A stretch of DNA of 13,454 nt from NCBI GenBank assembly GCA_964493945.1, contig CAZBQG010000114.1, positions 1-13,454 of the forward strand. The letters run 5' to 3'. The notes below the pieces were generated by a model, which worked only from the letters and a program-made list of their open reading frames with translations, was not told the origin of the DNA and ran no database searches. Made by a program: the position numbers and the translations under genes. How positions within the stretch are numbered: the first letter of the stretch is position 1; each line of letters starts with the position of its first letter. Below, piece by piece: positions 4,459 through 11,937 of the stretch. Source of the DNA: CAZBQG01 sp964493945 (GTDB taxonomy: Bacteria > Pseudomonadota > Alphaproteobacteria > Rhodospirillales > UBA2165).

Positions 4459-6792
4459 CTATATCAGCATCAAGGCAACGATAAACAAACTGAGCATAAC
4501 GGCGGTGATGGCCGTGGCTTTCTTGCCTTTCTCATCCGCCGCCCTTGAACCGGAGGCCATTTCCTGTTCGATTTCATTGATTTCCATTTCGGCGTCCTGG
4601 AATTCCTCAATCGCCTGCATATGTTCATGGGCATCGACTGCTTTCTTCTCCGCATTATCAAGCAGATCGAGGATGGCGGTCAGGCTTCCCCGGCGAACCA
4701 GGCGGGGCATTTCGCTTTCTATCACCTGGCGCGTGAGCCGGCTTTTATAGAGGGTCACCGCCGGCCCGATCAGCCCGCCAATCCATTTGGCAACCCCATA
4801 AAGGGACTCGATCTTGTATTTGTTTTGCAGGATGGCCAACAGGCGCAGCGACCCCAGGATGGATACCGCTTCGTTCGTATCCGCAATTTCGGCAAGGTTC
4901 CGTTCAATAACGGCGGTCTGAGCTTTCAGGCGCCGTTCCGACAATATGTCGCGTTCCCGGTCCTTGTGGTGGGCAACGATAAAAGCCGCGATATGGCGGT
5001 CGATGGGACTCTTTTTCGTATCGACACGTTTTTCCGCATTTTCCAGGGCGGGCAGCAAAAGTTCCAAATCGTCGACCAGATCAACGGCAATGGTGGGGCT
5101 GGCGCAAGGGACGCCCTTGTTCAATTCATAAAGGCATCTTTCCAGACCAAAACCGGGCGCTGCATTGCGCAGATAATCTTTGATCCCGGAGAAACTTTTA
5201 TCATCGGTCATATGGCCTGGCAGTCCCTGATTTTGCAGGGTAAACCAATTATCCGCGATGTTGCGGTTGATGGCTTCGACGAAAATTTTGGTGTCGCCCT
5301 TACGCAGCAGCTCGACCGCCAACCAGGGTCCAAGCCCTTTGGGAAAGAAGGATAAACTCTTATATCTGATGGGCGCTCCCGGATCCATGAGCATGAGCAC
5401 CCTGGCCAGCAAAATGTCATTGGCAATGGTTTTATCGCTTTGAAAGGCATCGATTTCCACAATGCTTTGCTCGACGGCGTGCGCCATTTCCTTTTCTTCC
5501 AGGCCCCGTTCCAGCCATTGATCCAGGGTATGATCCCGGATCAATTTCAGGGCACCGTCCGGTTTCATGTTCATGGCATGGGCCAGGGTACGGGAGAAAT
5601 AATGTTCCTCGCCGCCAAATTTCAGCGGCCTGGGGGCTTTGGAAATCGCCTTGCTGGACAGGGTGGATAGCCGTTGGCCACTGATCCAATGTTCCAACTC
5701 CTCGAAATCCCAGCGTTCCTCCTGGTCATCGTTCAGCAAGCCGCGCAGGGCATCGAGATAGGTCACCGATATCTGCGTCTTGCCGGCAAGGGCCATGAAG
5801 GAAGTCTGTGCGATCTTGGTCGCGATCAGTTGATGGTCATCCAGATTACCGGTCGGATTGCGCCCGAGAATAAGAAAAACCAGCATCACGCCCAGGGAAT
5901 AAAAGTCATCCATCTTTGACGCTTCGCCGCGGCCGGCCCGGTTGGCCATGCCCCGTTCGATGGTCTCGAAGACGGTTGGCTGATCAAACCCCGATGGAAC
6001 GCTGACGAATTCGCCGAGGACCACGCTTTGGCGATCGGCATCCAGGAAAAACACATTGTCATGGCGGATCGCGCCATGGGCGATGGAACGGAAGGACAAT
6101 TGCTGCAATCCGCCGGCAACACCCTCGACGATCAGGCGGATGATGTCCGCCTTGCGGTGGGAGCTTAATTCCATGGTGGTGATGACGCCGGCCCGCCCTC
6201 CCAGCGGTCTTTGCAGGACCAGAATCTGACAGCGCTGTCCCAATAAGGGCCAATCCACGGCCCCTTCATCCAATAGATCAAGTGTGCCCGGTATTTCCTC
6301 CCCGACGATTTGCTTGATCACATCCGTGCGGATGGGCATTCCCGGAATGCAGACCAGGGCGAAGATGGCTCTGGTCGGCTCCAGCCGGTCCGCGGCCTCG
6401 AAGGCTCGGGCCGATGGCGGATCCAGATCGTGCAAAGGCTTGGCGGGATGGATATCAAATCGGTCATTTAGCAGAATCGGTTCCGCGTTGGCCAGCGGCC
6501 GGTCCGGCGGGAGGGATATGGCGCCTTTTACCTGAGGCAGCCCAATGTTGATTTCTTCTTCCCCCGCCTCATCTGGTCCGGCCTCCGCCCCATTGGTTTG
6601 GGCCTCCGCCCCATTGGGTTGGGGCTCCGGCCGTGGCGGAGCGCCCTCCGGTTTTGCTTCTTCCGCGGGGGCCGGCTCATCCCTGGGCGGCGTGGCCGGG
6701 CCATCCGGGGCAGGCGGCGGGGCGGCTCCGTCTCCGTCTCCGGGCGCCGGCGCGTTCGTGTCATCTTTCGTTTCGGTGGATATATCCGCCAT
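4459..6792 (-). CDS. tail-anchored pseudokinase-like protein
   Basis: This 777-aa protein has a low-complexity acidic, proline/alanine-rich N-terminus (1-80), a protein-kinase-like domain (about 140-375), a long helical region (about 395-700), a predicted coiled coil (about 705-750) and one C-terminal transmembrane helix (about 759-777) ending at the last residue. Kinase-fold signs are HGAIRHDNVFF (239-249), aligned with the HRDLKPDN loop, and DDFYSLGVMLVFLILGRNP (295-313), the helix F motif with its Asp. The catalytic aspartate of the loop is alanine, and the DFG position reads GEF (260-262), so it should not catalyse phosphotransfer by the usual mechanism. C-terminal anchoring would leave most of it in the cytoplasm. 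Residues 610-625 (KDRERDILSERRLKAQ) copy a piece of RpoH. It probably forms an operon with the 162-aa membrane protein. A structural or scaffolding role is inference. Confidence 0.85.
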   Translation of the reverse strand: MADISTETKDDTNAPAPGDGDGAAPPPAPDGPATPPRDEPAPAEEAKPEGAPPRPEPQPNGAEAQTNGAEAGPDEAGEEEINIGLPQVKGAISLPPDRPLANAEPILLNDRFDIHPAKPLHDLDPPSARAFEAADRLEPTRAIFALVCIPGMPIRTDVIKQIVGEEIPGTLDLLDEGAVDWPLLGQRCQILVLQRPLGGRAGVITTMELSSHRKADIIRLIVEGVAGGLQQLSFRSIAHGAIRHDNVFFLDADRQSVVLGEFVSVPSGFDQPTVFETIERGMANRAGRGEASKMDDFYSLGVMLVFLILGRNPTGNLDDHQLIATKIAQTSFMALAGKTQISVTYLDALRGLLNDDQEERWDFEELEHWISGQRLSTLSSKAISKAPRPLKFGGEEHYFSRTLAHAMNMKPDGALKLIRDHTLDQWLERGLEEKEMAHAVEQSIVEIDAFQSDKTIANDILLARVLMLMDPGAPIRYKSLSFFPKGLGPWLAVELLRKGDTKIFVEAINRNIADNWFTLQNQGLPGHMTDDKSFSGIKDYLRNAAPGFGLERCLYELNKGVPCASPTIAVDLVDDLELLLPALENAEKRVDTKKSPIDRHIAAFIVAHHKDRERDILSERRLKAQTAVIERNLAEIADTNEAVSILGSLRLLAILQNKYKIESLYGVAKWIGGLIGPAVTLYKSRLTRQVIESEMPRLVRRGSLTAILDLLDNAEKKAVDAHEHMQAIEEFQDAEMEINEIEQEMASGSRAADEKGKKATAITAVMLSLFIVALMLI
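4918..4965 (-). repeat. 48-bp block in the pseudokinase gene matching rpoH (copy 2)
   Basis: The minus strand here matches 3714-3761 of rpoH at 46 of 48 positions, in the same reading frame, giving KDRERDILSERRLKAQ against KDRERHILSERRLKDQ. Flanking sequence is unrelated. The two differences both change an amino acid (His/Asp and Asp/Ala). Confidence 0.95.
6580..6621 (-). repeat. two-copy 21-bp tandem repeat in the pseudokinase N-terminus
   Basis: Two 21-bp units (6580-6600 and 6601-6621) differ at one base and encode a doubled NGAEA-containing heptad in the acidic Pro/Ala-rich region (residues about 58-71). The unit is a multiple of three, so gain or loss keeps the frame. Confidence 0.85.
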
Positions 6793-6844
6793 CTGCCGTG
6801 GGGTGTTTCTCGGTTAAGGGACAGGACTGAGGCTTGGGCTTAAC

Positions 6845-6853
6845 TTTATACCA
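6845..6853 (-). promoter_or_regulatory. candidate extended -10 promoter for the pseudokinase operon
   Basis: On the minus strand TGGTATAAA (6853-6845) fits the extended -10 pattern TGnTATAAT with one mismatch. It lies 52 bp upstream of the pseudokinase ATG, inside the 139-bp gap after purA. There is no good -35 hexamer, as is common for extended -10 promoters. Confidence 0.4.
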
Positions 6854-6931
6854 AAACGCATAAATAACCACCCCTAGTGATCATTCAACCGGCCAGGGGT
6901 TCCACTGGGGTTCCGGCCTTGGTAGGGCTGG

Positions 6932-8224
6932 CTAATCGGCGAAAGGATCGCGCACCAGAATGGTGTCATCCCGTTCGGGGCTGGTTGAAAGCAGGCCGAC
7001 GGGGGCCTCGATCAGTTCCTCAATGCGGCGGATATATTTTATGGCCGTCGCCGGAAGATCGGCCCATGAACGGGCACCCTGCGTGCTTTCGGACCAGCCC
7101 TCCAGAACCTCTAATTCAGGTTCCACCTGATCTTGGCGGGTGATCGAGGCGGGCAGGTGATCGAGCCGCTCGCCTTCGCACCGGTAAGAGGTGCAGACCT
7201 TGAGCTCCGCCATGCCATCCAGCACGTCCAGCTTGGTCAGCGCGATCCCGTTGATGCCGCCGACTTTGATGGCTTGGCGCACAAGGACAGCGTCAAACCA
7301 TCCGCAGCGCCGTTTGCGCCCGGTCACCGTGCCGAATTCATTTCCCCGCTCGCCCAGCAACTGGCCGATCTCGTCATCCAATTCGGTCGGGAACGGGCCG
7401 GAGCCCACCCGCGTGGTATAGGCCTTGGTAATGCCTAGCACGTAATCCACCGCCCCCGGACCGATACCGCAGCCCACCGCCGCCTGACCGGCCACGGTGT
7501 TGGACGAAGTAACGAAGGGATAGGTTCCGTGATCAATATCCAGCATAGCACCCTGGGCGCCTTCGAACAGAATGCGCTTGCCCGATTTCCGGGCCTGATC
7601 CAGGCGGGTCCAGACCGACCCGGCATAGGGCAGAATTTTTGGCGCCACCTCCAAAAGCAGATCGCGCAACTCCCGGCCGTCCAGTTCCGGCTCTCCAAAG
7701 CCACGCCGGAGCGCGTTATGGTGCAACAGCAATTGATCGATCCGGCCGGTTAAACTGTCACCGTCAGCCAAATCACCGACGCGGAGCGCCCGGCGTCCCA
7801 CCTTGTCCTCATAGGCCGGGCCGATGCCGCGCCCGGTGGTTCCGATCTTGGCACCGGCCAGGGCCGCCTCGCGGGCCTGATCCAACTGGCCGTGCAGGGG
7901 AAGAATAAGCGTGGCGTTTTCGGCAATCAACAGATTACCCGGCGTTACCTCAATGCCCAGAGCGCGCAGGGTATCGATTTCCGTCAGCAGGGCCCAGGGG
8001 TCCAGCACGACGCCGTTGCCGATGACCGACAATTTTCCGCCCCTAACGATCCCCGAAGGCAGGAGGCTCAGCTTATAGGTGACATCGTCGATGACCAGCG
8101 TATGCCCGGCATTATGCCCACCCTGAAAACGGACGACGATATCGGCCCGCTCCGATAGCCAATCGACGATCTTTCCTTTTCCTTCATCGCCCCATTGGGC
8201 GCCGACGACAGCAACATTGGCCAT
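6932..8224 (-). CDS. purA: adenylosuccinate synthetase
   Basis: This 430-aa cytoplasmic enzyme joins IMP and aspartate with GTP to form adenylosuccinate, the first committed step to AMP. The N-terminal GAQWGDEGKGK (8-18) holds the P-loop and catalytic Asp13. FQGGHNAGHT (33-42) contains the catalytic His41. FEGAQGAMLDIDHGTYPFVTSS (about 219-240) and GVGPFPTE-like VGSGPFPTE (about 272-280) are further family signatures. The length is normal. The ATG at 8224 follows the hisZ stop with no gap (TGAATG), so translation is probably coupled. Purine and histidine synthesis share the AICAR by-product, a plausible reason for the pairing. Confidence 0.97.
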   Translation of the reverse strand: MANVAVVGAQWGDEGKGKIVDWLSERADIVVRFQGGHNAGHTLVIDDVTYKLSLLPSGIVRGGKLSVIGNGVVLDPWALLTEIDTLRALGIEVTPGNLLIAENATLILPLHGQLDQAREAALAGAKIGTTGRGIGPAYEDKVGRRALRVGDLADGDSLTGRIDQLLLHHNALRRGFGEPELDGRELRDLLLEVAPKILPYAGSVWTRLDQARKSGKRILFEGAQGAMLDIDHGTYPFVTSSNTVAGQAAVGCGIGPGAVDYVLGITKAYTTRVGSGPFPTELDDEIGQLLGERGNEFGTVTGRKRRCGWFDAVLVRQAIKVGGINGIALTKLDVLDGMAELKVCTSYRCEGERLDHLPASITRQDQVEPELEVLEGWSESTQGARSWADLPATAIKYIRRIEELIEAPVGLLSTSPERDDTILVRDPFAD

Positions 8225-9400
8225 TCAGGAACCCTCTCCCTCCGCGCCATCAATTTGGCGTATCCCGTTTTCTGTCAGAATATGGGTGCAGCCGATGCGC
8301 CGAGCTTCTTCATCCCCGCCATCCTCCAGCGCCATGACGGCTATCCAGCCCTGGGCGCGCAATTCATCCGCCTTTTCCCGGGGCGTGCCCTGGGGGAGAA
8401 ATAATCTGTCCTCCTTTTCCGGATGGGGCACGGCATGGGCAACGCAATCCAGGAAAAAGGTAATGCCGGTGGCCGGTTCCCGCTCCGTGTTGCCGTTTTC
8501 CATACCCGCCAGATAGCGCCCCCCCCGGCCCAATTCCTGGTTCAGCCCCAAGGAAAAGAAAGTGAATGTGATGCCCGTATGATATTCATAACCCCTGAGT
8601 TCAACCGGATCGACGGTCAGTTTCAGATCCGGCACCGCCTCACCCAAAAGCTCTATCACCTGTGCCAGATGGGTGATTTCGCCCCGAACTATCTCCGGCA
8701 GATCAAGTGCCTGAAGTGCCTCCAAGGCCCCCTTGGCCGGCCCCACGACGCTTAGCAGGCCGCCAAACAAAACCGCCGCCCTGCCACCCAGAGCGGCAAT
8801 AACCTGGCCATCCTTGCGGTCAAGGGCGGCGCGCAATTTCCCGTCGCCGCGTGAAATATCCATGCACAACTCGCCGGCAAGCATCTTGACCAGCAAGGGC
8901 ATGCCCAGATCGACCGACAAATCCCGAACCCCCATCGAAATAAGCGCATGGGCGGCCATGGTGATGATTTCTGCATCCGCGCTGGGCGAGGGCGAGCCGA
9001 TCAATTCGGCGCCCACCTGGCTGAATTGCCGCTCGGGCCTGAGACTGGATCCCTTGACCCGCAATACCTGTCCCGCATAGCTGAGGCGCAAGGGGCGGGG
9101 ATCGTCGGACAGGCGTGTGGTGGCGATGCGCGCCACCTGTAGCGTCATATCCGGGCGCACCCCCAGCATGCGCTGGGATACGGGATCCATCAGGCGGAAC
9201 GTCTGCGCCGCCGTCGCCTGACCCGAACCGCTGATCAGATTTTCCTCAAACTCGATCAGGGGCGGCTTGACCCGTTGATAGCCGAACCGGCGGAAACAAT
9301 CCATCAGCCCTTCGGTCACGCGGGATTCAAAGCTGGCCTCCGGCGGCAAAAGATCGGCCAATCCGGCGGGCAGCAGTCCGGCATGAGTGGTTTCATTCAT
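8225..9400 (-). CDS. hisZ: ATP phosphoribosyltransferase regulatory subunit HisZ
   Basis: This 391-aa protein is a class II histidyl-tRNA-synthetase paralogue. It lacks the anticodon-binding domain and pairs with short-form HisG to make the first enzyme of histidine synthesis. The HisS-like core is visible: LLPAGLADLLPPEA near the start, GYQRVKPPLIEFEENL (about 38-53), a motif-2-like SYAGQVLRVK...RQFSQVGAELIG segment (about 107-134) and ELRGYEYHTGITF (about 284-296), followed by GGRYLAGM. The start is ATG 9400 with GGAAAAAG in front. An upstream in-frame extension of 37 codons is rejected because it has no family resemblance and runs into the previous gene's end. It directly abuts purA, an arrangement known in alphaproteobacteria. 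A short-form hisG is expected elsewhere in the genome. Confidence 0.93.
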   Translation of the reverse strand: MNETTHAGLLPAGLADLLPPEASFESRVTEGLMDCFRRFGYQRVKPPLIEFEENLISGSGQATAAQTFRLMDPVSQRMLGVRPDMTLQVARIATTRLSDDPRPLRLSYAGQVLRVKGSSLRPERQFSQVGAELIGSPSPSADAEIITMAAHALISMGVRDLSVDLGMPLLVKMLAGELCMDISRGDGKLRAALDRKDGQVIAALGGRAAVLFGGLLSVVGPAKGALEALQALDLPEIVRGEITHLAQVIELLGEAVPDLKLTVDPVELRGYEYHTGITFTFFSLGLNQELGRGGRYLAGMENGNTEREPATGITFFLDCVAHAVPHPEKEDRLFLPQGTPREKADELRAQGWIAVMALEDGGDEEARRIGCTHILTENGIRQIDGAEGEGS

Positions 9401-9455
9401 TTCTTTTTCCGGATTCTCCGCCACTCGGGACGTAAAGGAACCAACTCCCTGACCG

Positions 9456-9469
9456 CCCTCACTTGAGGG
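9456..9469. repeat. 14-bp palindrome across a stop codon
   Basis: CCCTCA (9456-9461) and TGAGGG (9464-9469) are perfect inverted arms around two bases. They include the TGA stop of the exported 198-aa protein on the minus strand. There is no T run after it. It could be a weak processing or attenuation hairpin in the operon, or chance. Confidence 0.4.
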
Positions 9470-10055
9470 TGATCGACCGCCGTTTAACGGTCTTGCCCAA
9501 CTCCCCGACAATAGCCGGGATCATGGACTTTACAAGTTCAAACCCGCTGGACCGGGTGAGGTTGGCCGAGGCCAGCCCCTGCCAATGGCGCCCACTGCCC
9601 TTGCGGTCCACGGTCAGCTCGATCTGATATTTGGACGGCACCACATCGCCCGGCTGGCGCCCTTCGTTGAAGACGCCGCCTCTGTTGGTTTCATACAGAT
9701 TGAGCATGACGGAGGCATCCTCGCCGCCATGCCTTCCGCCATGGCCTTGCACTTCCACGAATGTGCGGCGCTCATCCGGCGTATAATTGCCAATGGTATC
9801 GCGCATCTCAAAGGACAGAACCAGGGCAGCGTTCTTGTCGATGCGAAAGCCCCTATCCTTCAGGGCCTGTTCGATGTCCTTGGCCAATTCCATATTTTCG
9901 GTGGAATTGTCCCAACTCTTGACCGCCAAGGCCGCACGGTCCGCGATTGGCTGATAAGATTGCGCGCTGATCAGCCAATCGCCTGCCTTGCCCTGACCGG
10001 TGTCAAGGGCGGATATGAACCCGGCCAGCGTCAAAATTGCTACGAATTTCCCCAT
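9459..10055 (-). CDS. exported (periplasmic) protein, DUF4136-like at most
   Basis: This 198-aa protein starts with a Sec signal peptide: Met-Gly-Lys, a hydrophobic core at about 4-16, and likely cleavage after GKA at 22-24. There is no lipobox cysteine. The mature part has a helix (about 52-70, ENMELAKDIEQALKDRGFRI) then beta-rich sequence with VLSFEMRDT, YQIELTVDRKGSGRHWQG and a final helix SGFELVKSMIPAIVGELG. The order helix, strand and 'R-W-x-G' strand loosely recalls DUF4136 lipoproteins, but this is a weak resemblance. A His/Gly-rich loop (GHGGRHGGED, 104-113) could bind metal. GAGG precedes the ATG at close range. It lies 66 bp after the oxygenase-like gene and 58 bp before hisZ on the same strand, so co-transcription is likely. 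Confidence 0.8.
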   Translation of the reverse strand: MGKFVAILTLAGFISALDTGQGKAGDWLISAQSYQPIADRAALAVKSWDNSTENMELAKDIEQALKDRGFRIDKNAALVLSFEMRDTIGNYTPDERRTFVEVQGHGGRHGGEDASVMLNLYETNRGGVFNEGRQPGDVVPSKYQIELTVDRKGSGRHWQGLASANLTRSSGFELVKSMIPAIVGELGKTVKRRSITLK

Positions 10056-10121
10056 TTTTCCTCGCCCATCCGCTCCGCCTGATGAAATCCGGGCTTATTT
10101 TGCCACCTAAATGGCATGTGC

Positions 10122-10958
10122 TCAATAAAAAGCCAGGGCCCTCATTTCGATGCTTTCGCGGGGCGCCGCATCCACCGGGCTGGTGGGATCGGTGAAGGCG
10201 GTATGGGTGGTGAACCAGACCCCGGCGTCCGGGTCCGAATCAAAGACCTTGAAGACCATGGCTTCGTTCCGGGTCATGCGCGGAAAATAATACCAAACAT
10301 GATCTCCGTGATGGGAAATGTGCAGGGTCTCCGCCGTCCGGTCCCGGTAGCGCCGCTCATTGCGGATAAAGCCGGTCTCCGGAATGGTGCGCCCGTCGCA
10401 CATGGCCAGGGGATCGGACTCAATCACATTGGCGATGGACCGCCAGGTCTGCATGATGGCAAAGCGCCCGTTAAGCGCCTCCTGGGCCTCGCCGTCGGGG
10501 AGGAAATCCAGCACCCGCTGGGCCGCCGATCGCTCCGTATAATCATTATGCACGCCCTTGGCCAGCCCCCGGATCCAGCCCTCCTCCTGGCGTTCCTCTA
10601 TCGCTGTGCGGATGGTGTGATCGAACACCAGGACATGGGCGGCACCACTGTAATCTTTGATCAGCTTTTCGGTCTCGGCGTGATAGACGCACTTGAGCTC
10701 GCCCTCGTCATAGAAATTCTGAACCGCCGAGTTGTGGGGCGCCAACACGAACCCATGGGTCTGCAAATCAAAGGGCTCCGCCACGTTCCGCCCATTATGA
10801 ATGCGCATCTGGCGCTCTTCGTAAGACGGAATATGTTCCTTATGGGCTTCTTCCGGCCAATCCACATAGCGCACGGGGGTTTGCCCGTCATCGACGATAT
10901 AATTGAGCCCGGCTTCGACATAATCCTCTGCGGGGGACAGTCCGGCAGCCTCTCCCAT
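10122..10958 (-). CDS. CmcJ/NvfI-family oxygenase-like protein
   Basis: This 278-aa protein resembles the CmcJ/NvfI (GA4 desaturase-like) family, whose known members act on cephamycin, gibberellin or fungal meroterpenoid substrates. Fe(II)/2-oxoglutarate chemistry is typical. Candidate metal ligands are HND (137-139), with the distal histidine perhaps His252 in THTAFTDP. Arg267 or Arg273 (RESIEMRALAF) could bind the co-substrate. Other family-like segments are TWRSIANVIESDPLAMCDG (171-189) and VWYYFPRM (221-228). The start at ATG 10958 is supported by GAGGAGG six bases upstream. The next ATG upstream (10973) lacks one. The natural substrate cannot be read from the neighbours. It is divergent from the alpha/beta hydrolase. 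Confidence 0.8.
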   Translation of the reverse strand: MGEAAGLSPAEDYVEAGLNYIVDDGQTPVRYVDWPEEAHKEHIPSYEERQMRIHNGRNVAEPFDLQTHGFVLAPHNSAVQNFYDEGELKCVYHAETEKLIKDYSGAAHVLVFDHTIRTAIEERQEEGWIRGLAKGVHNDYTERSAAQRVLDFLPDGEAQEALNGRFAIMQTWRSIANVIESDPLAMCDGRTIPETGFIRNERRYRDRTAETLHISHHGDHVWYYFPRMTRNEAMVFKVFDSDPDAGVWFTTHTAFTDPTSPVDAAPRESIEMRALAFY

Positions 10959-10983
10959 GGCGCGCCTCCTCAAATATTTATCC

Positions 10984-10999
10984 CCCCGGAACGCCGGGG
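10984..10999. repeat. short GC hairpin in the gap between divergent genes
   Basis: CCCCGG (10984-10989) and CCGGGG (10994-10999) are perfect arms around AACG. The dyad lies 26 bp upstream of the oxygenase-like start and 76 bp upstream of the hydrolase start, within the 116-bp divergent gap. It is positioned to act as an operator or leader hairpin for the minus-strand gene. Confidence 0.35.
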
Positions 11000-11074
11000 A
11001 TTGTAATTGGCTTTCAAGGATTTGCCTAGTTTAGCCTTGGATCGGCGGGGGAATTATGGCAATGCAAGCGCGAC

Positions 11075-11860
11075 ATGAACATCCGCGAATCCCACTTTCA
11101 GGCGGGCCCCGAACGCCTTTTCGCCAAAACCATCGGCGAGCCCGCCAGCCATGACCGGCCCCTGGTCTTTCTACATGGCGGAGTGGGCTGCACCGCCATG
11201 TGGCGCAGTTTCCCCGAAATGCTCTGCGCCCGGGCCGGGCTGCCGGGGCTTGTTTATGACCGGCTGGGTTATGGCGAATCCGGTCCCATCAACGAAAACC
11301 AGGAAACGGAAGGCGCAAGTTTTCGCAACCGGGACGCCAGCGAAGCCCTGCCCAAGGTCCTGGACGCCTTCAACATCAAAACCGCCATCCTCATCGGCCA
11401 CAGCGAAGGCGGTGCCATCGCCCTTCTGGCCGCTGCCGCCCATCCCGAAAGAATAAAGGCGGTCATCGGCATCGCGCCCCAAATCGTCGTCCATAAGCGG
11501 GCCGTCGAGGGAACCTTGCAGATCAATGAGGATTACCAAAAGGGCGTGCTGCGCCAGGGCCTGATAAAATATCACGGCGAAAAATTCGATCATACGTTCG
11601 CCCGCTGGGTCCATGGCTGGACCGGCCCGGAAGGGTTGGAATGGAACACGCGTGAAGAGCTTGCCGCCATCACCTGCCCGGTCCTGGCGCTGACCGGCGA
11701 AGAGGACGAGCATGGCTTTGCTGAGAATATGGCGGAGCTGAAGCTGTGCGTGACGGCGCCCCTGGGGACGCACCTGCTGCCCGGCGCCCAGCACCACCCG
11801 CAGGACGAAACGCCCGATCTGGTGGCGGAGCATGTGTTGAGGTTTCTGGATGGGCTTTAG
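11075..11860 (+). CDS. alpha/beta hydrolase
   Basis: This 261-aa protein has the complete alpha/beta-hydrolase signature: the oxyanion-hole HGG (34-36), YDRLGYGESG (61-70), and the nucleophile elbow GHSEGG with Ser110 (108-113). A likely acid lies in LTGEEDEHG (206-214) and the catalytic histidine in the QHHP stretch (239-242). The lid region (about 138-190) contains ARWVHGW. The substrate is unknown. Esterase, lactonase or C-C hydrolase activity are all possible. No signal peptide is seen, so it is cytoplasmic. ATG 11075 has no good ribosome site. A GGGGGA lies upstream of a 31-codon out-of-frame ORF that begins at ATG 11056 and overlaps this start, so translation may be low or re-initiated. 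It has no close partner downstream. Confidence 0.88.
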   Translation: MNIRESHFQAGPERLFAKTIGEPASHDRPLVFLHGGVGCTAMWRSFPEMLCARAGLPGLVYDRLGYGESGPINENQETEGASFRNRDASEALPKVLDAFNIKTAILIGHSEGGAIALLAAAAHPERIKAVIGIAPQIVVHKRAVEGTLQINEDYQKGVLRQGLIKYHGEKFDHTFARWVHGWTGPEGLEWNTREELAAITCPVLALTGEEDEHGFAENMAELKLCVTAPLGTHLLPGAQHHPQDETPDLVAEHVLRFLDGL

Positions 11861-11937
11861 AGGGGGGGAGTGAAAAGATTAGAACAATAACTTAACAAGT
11901 GATACAGTTTCCACAGCCTAAAAGGGGGAGCTACATT

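Noticed and set aside
4621..5355. 244-codon plus-strand frame sharing FQAPFRQYVAFPVL with the antisense frame of rpoH
   Set aside because: The shared peptide is only the antisense reading of the 48-bp inverted duplication. The real coding strand is minus.
6880..6925. GC-rich repeats after purA as a terminator
   Set aside because: The GGGGTTCC copies are direct rather than inverted. Only four-base GGCC/CCGG pairings form, and there is no T run.
9401..9511. N-terminal extension of hisZ
   Set aside because: The added residues have no HisZ resemblance and overlap the end of the exported protein gene. ATG 9400 has a purine-rich ribosome site.
10116..11006. 296-codon plus-strand open frame opposite the oxygenase-like gene
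   Set aside because: It lies exactly antisense to the CmcJ-like gene, which has family motifs and a good ribosome site. The antisense product has none.
11171..11833. 220-codon minus-strand open frame opposite the hydrolase
   Set aside because: Antisense shadow. The plus strand encodes a complete catalytic triad arrangement.
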